A DNA stretch of 5,695 nt from Candidatus Elarobacter sp. (GCA_030150085.1 JASLGJ010000492.1:1-5695); one strand, 5' to 3'. Positions 1 through 4,848 are shown, numbered from the stretch's first letter. Program-made: numbers and translations. The notes: a model not told the origin generated them from the sequence alone.

Positions 1-162
1 ACGCCGTTCGGGCGCTGGATCAAGAAATACCACCTCTGGCACCACTTCAAGAACGAGCGCCTGTGGTTCGGGGTGACGAATCCGGCCCTGGACGTGCTGG
101 TGCGGACCTACCGCCGGGTCGAGGACGCGCAGCGCTCCGCGAGCACCCGCGTCTTGCACTAG
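1..162 (+). CDS. Fatty acid hydroxylase / sterol desaturase family protein, C-terminal end (partial)
   Basis: The first frame is open from the window edge to TAG at 160-162 and encodes the last 53 residues of a protein. The segment contains YHLWHHFKN followed by RLWFGVTNPALDVLVRTYR. In the fatty acid hydroxylase superfamily, the last of the His clusters that bind the di-iron centre (HxxHHF) is followed by a short stretch of the type GFGVssPlwDhvFgT, and this segment matches that pattern. H11, H14 and H15 of the fragment are the likely iron ligands. Members are integral membrane oxygenases acting on lipids, sterols or carotenoids. The substrate cannot be told from this tail, and the membrane helices and earlier His clusters lie outside the window. 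A 113-base spacer separates it from the cytochrome gene on the same strand, so the two need not be one operon. Confidence 0.8.
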   Translation, partial: TPFGRWIKKYHLWHHFKNERLWFGVTNPALDVLVRTYRRVEDAQRSASTRVLH

Positions 163-179
163 CACCGAACGCGCTCTTT

Positions 180-207
180 GCACCACGCTCCGCGGAGCGA
201 GGGGTGC
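180..207. repeat. Strong inverted repeat / hairpin in the intergenic spacer
   Basis: The arms GCACC (180-184) and GGTGC (203-207) enclose a perfect 14-base palindrome, CGCTCCGCGGAGCG, at 186-199. The RNA would fold as a 5-bp outer and 5-7-bp inner stem with small unpaired bulges. It lies 18 bases after the hydroxylase stop codon. No T-run follows on either strand, so it is not a classic intrinsic terminator. It could end or stabilise the upstream transcript, or be a dispersed hairpin repeat of this genome. The structure is seen directly; the role is unknown. Confidence 0.55.
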
Positions 208-263
208 GCTCAACTCTCCCGGCCAACGAGCCGAACGTACCAAGGATGCCGCCGCTTTCTGCC

Positions 264-269
264 AGGGGG
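264..269 (+). promoter_or_regulatory. Shine-Dalgarno site deciding the cytochrome start
   Basis: The purine run AGGGGG lies 6 bases before ATG at 276. The alternative in-frame ATG at 246 has no such site at proper distance. This supports 276 as the start, which also places the hydrophobic signal sequence at the protein's N-terminus. Confidence 0.6.
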
Positions 270-275
270 TTCTCG

Positions 276-3041
276 ATGCGTTGGCCGGTTCTGTTCGCCG
301 TCGTTCTCGGTGCGGCGGTGCTCTGCGCGGGCGGCGTGTCGCAAGCCATGCACCCCGCGCCGGGCGGCAACCCGTGCGCCAACGCGCGCCCGGTACCGGC
401 CGAGCTGCGCCTGCCCGCCACGGTGCCGCCCGGCGAGCCGGTCGCGATCGAGAAGACCATGCTGGCGTACCTCTCGAGCTACGGCTACCGCGACTTGGGC
501 TGGTGCGTCGACAAGGGCGTGCGCGACACCGGCCCCTTCATCAACCGCACGATGTACGGCACCCACCCCGCGGTGCGCATCTACTACTCGCCCGAGGTGA
601 TGGCGTGGCTGCGCGGCGGGCGGCACGGCGCCCCGGCCGACGGCGCGGTGATCATCAAGGAGCAGTACGGCACCGCCAAGCCCGCCGCGGCCTACGCCGG
701 CCTGGGTGACGCCGACCTGCGCCCGACCGACTGGACGATCATGATCCGCCGGGCGAGCGCCTCGGCCGACGGCTGGTACTGGAGCGAGGTCTACCAAGGC
801 ATGTTCGGCACGCCGGCCTCGCCGGCGCCGATCGCCAAGACCGCCTATCCCAACTCCGGCTTCGGCCTGTACTGCCTGCGCTGCCACGGCTCGGCCGAGA
901 AGGCGCTGACGTTCTCGTCGCTGGAGAACGTGCGCGGCTTCCCCGGCGAGCCGGTCGCCTACCGGGTCGACGACTCGTGGCACTGGAGCACGCCTGCCCC
1001 GACGCCGTCCGGCGCGCTGCTGCGGGCGATCCTGGCCAAGCCGGTCGAGCACGAGAAGAACCTCGCCCTGCGCGCCGCGCACCTGGACGTGCCCGCGACC
1101 GAGCTCCCGCTCGCGGTGCAGACCTTCCCGCCCGAGCCGCTCGACAACTACGTCTCGCACCCCCACCACGCGCCGCAGTTCGTCACCTCCAGCCAGTGCA
1201 TGGGCTGTCACAGCGCGTCCTCGGGGCTGCCGTTCGGGCCGACCATGTGGGTCACGCCCGCCCCGCGCGTCGCCGCCACCAAGAACGGCCTCAACGTCTC
1301 GGAGTACGGCGAGTGGCGCTGGTCGCCGATGGGCCTGGCCGGGCGCGACCCGGTCTTCTTCGCGCAGCTCGGCAGCGAGCTGGCCTACCTCGGCACGGTG
1401 CAGGGCACCACGCCCCACACCGGCGCGCAGCTCCAGCAGCAGACGATCGACATCTGCATGACCTGCCACGGCGTGATGGGCAAGCGCAGCTACGCCAAGG
1501 ACCACCCCGGCGCGCCGTTCTCGCCCAGCTTCGTGTTCGAGGGGCAGCCCTCGCACGCCAGCTTCGCCTACGGCGGGCTGGCCCGCGACGGGATCAGCTG
1601 CACCGTCTGCCACCACGCGGTCGAGAGCAAGACGCCCCCCGGCCAGCAGCCGCTGGCGCACTTCCTGGCCACCAAGATCAACGGCAACTTCGACCTCGGC
1701 CCCAGCGACAAGCTCGACGGGCCGTTCAAGAACGACGCGATCGTCACCCACCCCATGAAAGAGGGCTTGGGGATCGAGCCGGTCTTCTCGGCCTACACCA
1801 GCTCCTCGCGCATGTGCGGGAGCTGCCACACGATCAACCTGCCGGTGGACGACGTCCCGCCGATCACCGTGGCGCCCAAGATGCACAGCGTCGAGCAGGC
1901 GACCTACGTGGAGTGGCTCAACAGCCGCTACCAGACCGAGTTCGCGCCCGACAAGCGGACGGAGCGCTCGTGCCAGGCCTGCCACATGCCGGCTGGGGTG
2001 ACCGACCCCGAGCGCGGGATCGCGCTCAGCCACATCGCCGCGCGCATCGCGCTGGTGCAGGACGACACCTACCCGCAGACCGCCCACGCCGCCGCGCCCA
2101 AGGACATCAACGTCCGCTACCGCGAGCGGGGCTACCGCCGCCACGAGCTGCTCGGGCTCAACGCCTTCCTGCTCTCCGCGTTCAAGCAGTTCCCCGACGT
2201 GATGGGCGTGCGCACCGCGGACTACATGTCGGGCTCGGCGACCGACTTGGCCGACGCGATCGGGCACGTCGTGCGCCAGGCCCAGCACGCCACCGCGACG
2301 GTCGCGGTCCGCACCCACGCCGAGGGCCGCACCCTGGTCGCCGACGTCGAGGTCACCAACCTGACCGGGCACCGCTTCCCCAGCGGGGTCGGCTTCCGGC
2401 GGGCCTTCATCGACCTGGCCGCGCGGACGGCCGGCGGCGAGCCGTTCTTCGAGTCCGGCCGGACCGACGCCAAGGGCGTGATCCTGGGCGCCGACGGCAA
2501 GCCGCTGCCCAGCGAGTACTTCACCCGCGGCGCGGACGGCCGCCAGGCCTACCAGGAGCACTTCGACGAGGCCCACCCGGTGACGAGCCCGGACCAGGCC
2601 CAGATCTTCGAGGAGCTGACCCGCGACCACGACGGCAACTTCACCACCAGCTTCATCCGGCGCGACCACGAGGTCAAGGACGACCGCCTGCTGCCGATCG
2701 GCTGGACCCCGACCGGGCCGGCCCACGCGCTGCCGCACTACTTCCTCGAGGCGACGTTCCCCAAGGGCCGGGCCGCGTCCGACCCGCGCTACCGCGACGG
2801 GCGCGGGCACGCGGTCGTGCGCTACCGCATCCCGCTTCCCGAGGGGGTCGACCCGGCCGCGGTCCACGTCGACGCCACCCTGTGGTACCAGTCCTGGGCG
2901 CCGTACTTCATCGCCCAGCGCAAGGCCGGCAGCGACGCCGCGGCGGCGCGCTTCGGAGCCCTGGTGGACAACCTGCGCCTGGACGGCGAGCTGGCGAACT
3001 GGAAGCTGCGCATCGCGGCGGCCTCGGGTGGGGCGCGCTGA
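276..3041 (+). CDS. Exported six-haem cytochrome c with cytochrome P460-like N-terminal domain
   Basis: About 921 residues, ending at TGA 3039-3041. Residues 1-24 are a Sec signal peptide: R2, then a hydrophobic core, with likely cleavage at VSQA before M25. The protein should therefore act in the periplasm or at the surface. There are six CXXCH haem c sites: CLRCH 200-204, CMGCH 308-312, CMTCH 394-398, CTVCH 442-446, CGSCH 514-518 and CQACH 566-570. Residues about 50-230 resemble the cytochrome P460 family (DGAVIIKEQYG at 122-132, DGWYWSEVY at 165-173, then CLRCHGSAEKALTF). The next five haems form a multihaem region rich in extra His that could serve as distal ligands. Residues about 660-905 look beta-rich and carry NLTGHRFPSGVGFRR from 695, a motif known from C-terminal domains of other multihaem cytochromes. 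Cys34 and Cys77 lie outside haem motifs and may pair. The role is presumably electron transfer or a redox reaction on a small N or S compound. No partner gene is adjacent, so the substrate is unknown. An in-frame ATG at 246 is a weaker alternative start. Confidence 0.88.
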   Translation: MRWPVLFAVVLGAAVLCAGGVSQAMHPAPGGNPCANARPVPAELRLPATVPPGEPVAIEKTMLAYLSSYGYRDLGWCVDKGVRDTGPFINRTMYGTHPAVRIYYSPEVMAWLRGGRHGAPADGAVIIKEQYGTAKPAAAYAGLGDADLRPTDWTIMIRRASASADGWYWSEVYQGMFGTPASPAPIAKTAYPNSGFGLYCLRCHGSAEKALTFSSLENVRGFPGEPVAYRVDDSWHWSTPAPTPSGALLRAILAKPVEHEKNLALRAAHLDVPATELPLAVQTFPPEPLDNYVSHPHHAPQFVTSSQCMGCHSASSGLPFGPTMWVTPAPRVAATKNGLNVSEYGEWRWSPMGLAGRDPVFFAQLGSELAYLGTVQGTTPHTGAQLQQQTIDICMTCHGVMGKRSYAKDHPGAPFSPSFVFEGQPSHASFAYGGLARDGISCTVCHHAVESKTPPGQQPLAHFLATKINGNFDLGPSDKLDGPFKNDAIVTHPMKEGLGIEPVFSAYTSSSRMCGSCHTINLPVDDVPPITVAPKMHSVEQATYVEWLNSRYQTEFAPDKRTERSCQACHMPAGVTDPERGIALSHIAARIALVQDDTYPQTAHAAAPKDINVRYRERGYRRHELLGLNAFLLSAFKQFPDVMGVRTADYMSGSATDLADAIGHVVRQAQHATATVAVRTHAEGRTLVADVEVTNLTGHRFPSGVGFRRAFIDLAARTAGGEPFFESGRTDAKGVILGADGKPLPSEYFTRGADGRQAYQEHFDEAHPVTSPDQAQIFEELTRDHDGNFTTSFIRRDHEVKDDRLLPIGWTPTGPAHALPHYFLEATFPKGRAASDPRYRDGRGHAVVRYRIPLPEGVDPAAVHVDATLWYQSWAPYFIAQRKAGSDAAAARFGALVDNLRLDGELANWKLRIAAASGGAR

Positions 3042-3055
3042 GGCCTCCCCGCCCG

Positions 3056-3095
3056 AAATAAAAAGAGAGGCGCCCCCGGCGGGGACGCCTCTCTT
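3056..3095 (-). terminator. Intrinsic terminator, shared between convergent genes
   Basis: AAGAGAGGCG (3063-3072) pairs perfectly with CGCCTCTCTT (3086-3095). After one mismatch, CCCC (3074-3077) pairs with GGGG (3081-3084) around a 3-base loop. On the minus strand the stem runs straight into TTTTTATTT (complement of 3056-3064), a classic terminator for the zinc-ribbon gene that stops at 3129. On the plus strand only TCTCTT follows, so termination of the cytochrome transcript here would be weaker. Confidence 0.88.
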
Positions 3096-3128
3096 CGGCT
3101 GGTTCGCTCTCGCTAGGCGCCGGAGCGC

Positions 3129-3464
3129 TTAGCGATACGACTGGCGCGAGCTGAAGCAGTCGCGGCAGTAGACCGGCTTGTCGCCGCGGGGCTGGAACGG
3201 GACTTCCGCGACCTTGCCGCAACCGCTGCAGGTGGCCTGGAACATCTCGCGCGCCGGACGGCTGCCGCCGTAGCCGCCGCCGGAGCCGCCCGAGTACGAG
3301 CCGCCGCCGCCGCCACCGCGCTGGGCCTTGCGGGCCGCGCGGCAATCGGGGCACCGGTTGGGCTTGTTGGTGAAGCCCTTCGCGGCGAAGAATTCCTGCT
3401 CGCCCGCCGAGAAGGTGAAGGGGGCGTTGCAGTCAGTGCAATTAAGGGTTTCGTCGGTGTACAT
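3129..3464 (-). CDS. Small double zinc-ribbon protein (CxxC-x17-CxxC type) with Gly-rich linker
   Basis: 111 residues, from ATG 3462-3464 to TAA 3129-3131. This start is chosen because GGAG (3471-3474) lies 6 bases upstream of it; a longer in-frame reading has no such support. Residues 9-41 form a first zinc ribbon, C9-x2-C12 and C38-x2-C41, of the 'probable zinc-ribbon' type (NCTDC, then FF-x-KGF and PNRCPDCR). Residues 50-68 are a low-complexity Gly/Ser/Tyr linker. Residues 79-103 are a second ribbon, C79-x2-C82-x17-C100-x2-C103, matching the known CxxC-x17-CxxC domain. The tail is basic and Ser-rich. Proteins of this kind are common and small and mostly lack assigned function. The zinc ribbons plus the Gly-rich linker suggest nucleic-acid or ribosome binding, which is an inference. 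It is monocistronic, with its own promoter and terminator. Confidence 0.9.
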   Translation of the reverse strand: MYTDETLNCTDCNAPFTFSAGEQEFFAAKGFTNKPNRCPDCRAARKAQRGGGGGGSYSGGSGGGYGGSRPAREMFQATCSGCGKVAEVPFQPRGDKPVYCRDCFSSRQSYR

Positions 3465-3546
3465 CGGGGACTCCAGGCGTCGATCGAAGTTTGAGGTTGG
3501 CGATGTACCTGGAATCAGACCCTGGGACACGACTCGTACTCTCAGC

Positions 3547-3575
3547 CAGACGATGCGACGCCGCGGAACCGTCTG
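3547..3575 (-). other. Possible 5'-end stem-loop of the zinc-ribbon mRNA
   Basis: CAGACG (3547-3552) and CGTCTG (3570-3575) can pair around a 17-base loop. If the promoter at 3584-3592 is right, transcription would begin near 3577, so this stem would sit at the very 5' end of a leader of about 113 bases. 5'-terminal stems often protect mRNA from decay. The pairing is visible; its use is an inference. Confidence 0.35.
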
Positions 3576-3583
3576 ACTCGCTC

Positions 3584-3592
3584 GTTATAACA
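3584..3592 (-). promoter_or_regulatory. Extended -10 promoter for the zinc-ribbon gene
   Basis: On the minus strand the sequence reads TGTTATAAC, that is TG-n-TATAAC, a near-consensus extended -10 element in otherwise GC-rich DNA. No good -35 box lies 16-18 bases further upstream; TTGCCT is present but 25 bases away. An extended -10 can work without a -35. It lies about 120 bases before the ATG at 3464, leaving a long leader. Confidence 0.55.
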
Positions 3593-3691
3593 CAGGTCTG
3601 GCGATTTTGTGTGCAGGCAATTGAAAAAAACGCACTTGTCCGTCCGGGGCGGGCGGAGAAGTGATCCGAGCACACCTCCTCTACCCTGTTT

Positions 3692-3723
3692 CGAGGGCCC
3701 AAATAGGGGCGTTCGGGCCCTCG
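3692..3723. repeat. Inverted repeat, 9-bp stem with 14-base loop
   Basis: CGAGGGCCC (3692-3700) is perfectly complementary to GGGCCCTCG (3715-3723), with an AT-richer loop (AAATAGGGGCGTTC). On neither strand is it followed by a T-run. It lies just past the terminator-like hairpin at 3731-3772, as read on the minus strand, and could be a second transcript-end hairpin. Confidence 0.5.
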
Positions 3724-3741
3724 CCGGGCCGCCCGGGACGC

Positions 3742-3772
3742 GAAAAGGCCCGGGAAACGGCGTCCCGGGCCT
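3742..3772 (-). terminator. Likely minus-strand terminator with an alternative overlapping stem
   Basis: On the minus strand AGGCCCGGG (complement of 3764-3772), a 9-base loop and CCCGGGCCT (complement of 3746-3754) form a 9-bp GC-rich stem followed directly by TTTTCG (complement of 3740-3745). This is an acceptable intrinsic terminator 24 bases after the stop of the possible microprotein. The right arm is shared with a competing 11-bp stem, GCCCGGGACGC (3731-3741) with GCGTCCCGGGC (3760-3770), so the two folds exclude each other. The T-run is only four bases, hence moderate confidence. Confidence 0.55.
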
Positions 3773-3796
3773 CGCTCTCCTCGCCGAACGGTCAGG

Positions 3797-3880
3797 CTAG
3801 CGCTCGCGGTTGAACACGTACTCCCACGTGAAGCCGACCGCGACCCCGACCATTCCGAACACTACCGCGCCTGTAAGCAT
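3797..3880 (-). CDS. Possible 27-residue single-pass membrane microprotein
   Basis: The minus-strand frame runs from ATG 3878-3880 to TAG 3797-3799 and encodes MLTGAVVFGMVGVAVGF followed by TWEYVFNRER. Residues 2-17 are a hydrophobic helix. The tail is aromatic and charged (W19, E20, Y21, R25, R27), typical of small single-pass membrane peptides. Most codons end in G or C, as in neighbouring genes. A hairpin with a short T-run follows on the same strand, which supports transcription in this direction. The weak point is the start: the nearest purine run (AGGG) is about 11 bases upstream. The frame also continues further upstream without a standard start until it lies antisense to infA, which I regard as noncoding. 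I recognise no family. It would be divergent from infA. Confidence 0.4.
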   Translation of the reverse strand: MLTGAVVFGMVGVAVGFTWEYVFNRER

Positions 3881-3884
3881 GATA

Positions 3885-3897
3885 TCAGGGACCCTGA
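3885..3897. promoter_or_regulatory. Odd palindrome TCAGGG-A-CCCTGA, operator-like
   Basis: A perfect 6+1+6 dyad centred on A3891 lies between the divergent start of the possible microprotein and the infA leader. A poor extended -10 (TGATATCAG, 3879-3888 region) overlaps it, so a repressor bound here could touch infA transcription. It is also short enough to be chance. The dyad is seen; the function is speculative. Confidence 0.3.
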
Positions 3898-3906
3898 CCG
3901 GGTGCG

Positions 3907-4022
3907 GGGAGTTCCTTTGCTGAAGGAGAGGCACCGAGCGAAACTCGTCTCCGGCGCCGAGCGCAAACCTTGGCCGCCGGGCGACGTCTGTAGCAACGCA
4001 CTCCACCCTCTGAGGAACTCTC
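3907..4022 (+). promoter_or_regulatory. Structured infA leader with ribosome-binding-site sequestering helix
   Basis: GGGAGTTCCTT (3907-3917) pairs with GAGGAACTCTC (4012-4022) in an unbroken 11-bp helix with two G-U pairs. The right arm is exactly the infA Shine-Dalgarno site plus the spacer up to the start codon. Inside the enclosed loop, GGAGA (3925-3929) with TCTCC (3948-3952) and CGAG (3935-3938) with CTCG (3944-3947) form a bulged hairpin with loop CGAAA. An imperfect direct repeat, GCACCGAGCG-AAAC (3931-3944) and GCGCCGAGCGCAAAC (3954-3968), lies in the same stretch. Such a layout would hold infA translation down until the helix opens. It matches no riboswitch class I can name. There is no clear infA promoter with good -35 and -10 boxes upstream. 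Confidence 0.5.
4011..4016 (+). promoter_or_regulatory. Shine-Dalgarno site that fixes the infA start
   Basis: TGAGGA ends 6 bases before ATT 4023-4025, near-ideal spacing. Its first three bases are also an in-frame TGA, so translation of infA cannot begin further upstream. No comparable purine run precedes the only standard downstream candidate, GTG at 4125. Confidence 0.7.
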
Positions 4023-4319
4023 ATTCCCCCACCGCGCAAACGGGCCGGCGGCGGCAAGAAGAAGCGCCGCCGCGAACCCCTCCAACCCGTCGTCAAAGAA
4101 GACACGCTCAGCCTGATCGGCCGCGTGGTCGAGACCTTCCCCAGCTCCACCTTCAAGGTCGAGCTCGAGAACGGGCACACCATCCTGGCCAGCCTCGCGG
4201 GCCGGCTGCGGCGCTTCCGCATCCGCATCACGCCGGGCGATGACGTCGACGTCGAGCTCTCGCCGTACGACCTGACCCGGGGCCGGATCACCTACCGCCG
4301 ACAGGGGCGCAACGCCTAG
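4023..4319 (+). CDS. infA: Translation initiation factor IF-1, apparent ATT start and basic N-terminal extension
   Basis: 98 residues if it starts at ATT 4023; it stops at TAG 4317-4319. IF-1 binds the 30S A-site and works with IF-2 and IF-3 in start-site selection. Residues 25-93 cover the whole OB-fold. They begin with [13 protein letters not shown], continue with [21 protein letters not shown] and [26 protein letters not shown], and match the family over its full usual length of about 72 residues. The frame is closed by TGA at 4011-4013. The only ATG/GTG/TTG codon before the fold's core is GTG 4125 (residue 35), which would delete the first beta-strand and lacks a Shine-Dalgarno site. ATT at 4023 has TGAGGA at good distance, so it is the best start. 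This implies an unusual extension, [18 protein letters not shown], before the canonical N-terminus. A changed ATG or a sequencing error is the alternative. Translation may be controlled by the leader helix. The GerMN gene follows after 25 bases. Confidence 0.93.
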   Translation: MPPPRKRAGGGKKKRRREPLQPVVKEDTLSLIGRVVETFPSSTFKVELENGHTILASLAGRLRRFRIRITPGDDVDVELSPYDLTRGRITYRRQGRNA

Positions 4320-4324
4320 CTAGC

Positions 4325-4336
4325 GCGAACGTTCGC
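4325..4336. promoter_or_regulatory. Perfect 12-base palindrome GCGAACGTTCGC
   Basis: It lies in the 25-base gap between the infA stop and the GerMN start. Perfect self-complementarity over 12 bases suggests either an operator or a small hairpin in the mRNA. There is no T-run, so it is not a terminator. It has no spacing between the GAAC and GTTC halves, so it does not fit known LexA boxes, which have a 4-base spacer. Confidence 0.35.
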
Positions 4337-4344
4337 TCTCCAAG

Positions 4345-4848
4345 ATGCGAACGTCGCGCGTTCTCGCGCTGATCGTGCTGTTCGCCGTGGCGGTCGGTGC
4401 GGCGTGGTGGTTCACCCGCCGCGGCACGCCCTCGCTCGGCGACACGGTGACGGTCTACTACGCCAAGGCCGACGGCACGACGCTCGTGCCGTGGCGCGTC
4501 ACGCTGGGCCCGGCCCGCGATCCCAAGAGCGTGGCCTTCTACGCCGCGACGCAGTGCGTCGCGGGCCCGCCGCCCGGTACCGAGGCGGTGCGCTTCCCCG
4601 CGGGAACGCACGTCCGGGCCGTCGACGTTGACGGGAAAACCGTGGACGTCGATCTGTCACGCGACGTCGCGAGCTCGGCCGAAGGCGGCTTTGCCGAATC
4701 CGCCGAGTTCAAGGCGCTGGTGTGGACGATGACCCAACCGTCGCTGGGCTTCACGGCGGTGCGCGTGCGCATCGGCGGAGCCCGGCTGGCAACGCTTCCC
4801 GGAGGTCACCTCGAGCTCGATGAACCGCTCTCGCGTTCGAGCTTCTAG
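4345..4848 (+). CDS. GerMN-domain protein, membrane anchored
   Basis: 167 residues, ATG 4345 to TAG 4846-4848. Residues 5-23 form an N-terminal signal anchor (R2 and R5, then a hydrophobic run ending WWF) with no lipobox, so the domain should sit outside the cytoplasmic membrane. Residues about 33-160 match the GerMN domain: TVTVYYAKADGTTLVPWRV, then a helix containing CVAGPPPGTEAVRFPAG, THVRAVDVDGKTVDVDLSRD, then FKALVWTMTQ, TAVRVRIGG and the end motif LDEPLSR. The domain is named after the GerM spore/germination protein of Bacillus but is widespread in non-sporeformers, often beside or within peptidoglycan-acting proteins. Its biochemical role is not settled. The Shine-Dalgarno signal is weak, so translation may depend on the preceding infA. 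The end overlaps the next gene by 29 bases. Confidence 0.88.
   Translation: MRTSRVLALIVLFAVAVGAAWWFTRRGTPSLGDTVTVYYAKADGTTLVPWRVTLGPARDPKSVAFYAATQCVAGPPPGTEAVRFPAGTHVRAVDVDGKTVDVDLSRDVASSAEGGFAESAEFKALVWTMTQPSLGFTAVRVRIGGARLATLPGGHLELDEPLSRSSF

Larger units (their letters stand above)
3593..3796. other. Noncoding intergenic stretch with hairpins
   Basis: The gap between the zinc-ribbon gene start (3464) and the possible microprotein stop (3797) is 332 bases, and no credible coding frame lies within it. It holds the extended -10 promoter at 3584-3592, an A-rich patch near 3621-3630, and two GC-rich inverted repeats at 3692-3723 and 3731-3772. The right half probably collects minus-strand transcription ends. 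I see no tRNA or recognisable ncRNA. Confidence 0.5.

Noticed and set aside
63..275. Upstream extension of the cytochrome to GTG at 63
   Set aside because: It would overlap the hydroxylase coding end by 100 bases and place the signal peptide internally. ATG 276 has a proper Shine-Dalgarno site.
309..330. Lipoprotein signal in the cytochrome (LCAGG near residue 17)
   Set aside because: The residues before the Cys (A-V-L) do not fit the lipobox, and a normal signal peptidase I site (SQA) follows.
210..2867. Very long open frame (about 885 codons) on the minus strand, opposite the cytochrome
   Set aside because: Its protein is an Arg/Val/Gly/Ala-rich string with no recognisable domain. Such long antisense frames are expected in DNA with strong G/C third positions. 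The plus strand has six haem motifs and a signal peptide.
977..3061. Long plus-strand frame of about 694 codons overlapping the cytochrome
   Set aside because: Its composition is almost only A, R, G, P and Q, the signature of a frame-shifted reading of a high-GC gene.
3621..3649. Plus-strand TTGAAA as a -35 box
   Set aside because: The bases 17 further on are CGGGGC, nothing like a -10, and no plus-strand gene follows closely.
3925..4022. Glycine riboswitch-like look of the infA leader (GGAGAG ... GCCGAGCGCAAAC ... CTCTC)
   Set aside because: The conserved core following the closing stem in glycine aptamers (CTCTCAGGCAAAAGGAC) is absent, and infA is not a glycine-related gene.
3881..4291. 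Upstream part of the minus-strand frame that ends in the possible microprotein
   Set aside because: It is antisense to infA and its leader and shows no domain. Only the last 27 codons look like a plausible peptide.
4125..4319. infA beginning at GTG 4125
   Set aside because: It would remove the conserved KEDT...GRV start of the OB-fold, and no ribosome-binding site precedes it.
4327..4334. GAACGTTC as a LexA box
   Set aside because: Known LexA sites of this type have a four-base spacer between GAAC and GTTC; there is none here, and no SOS gene is nearby.
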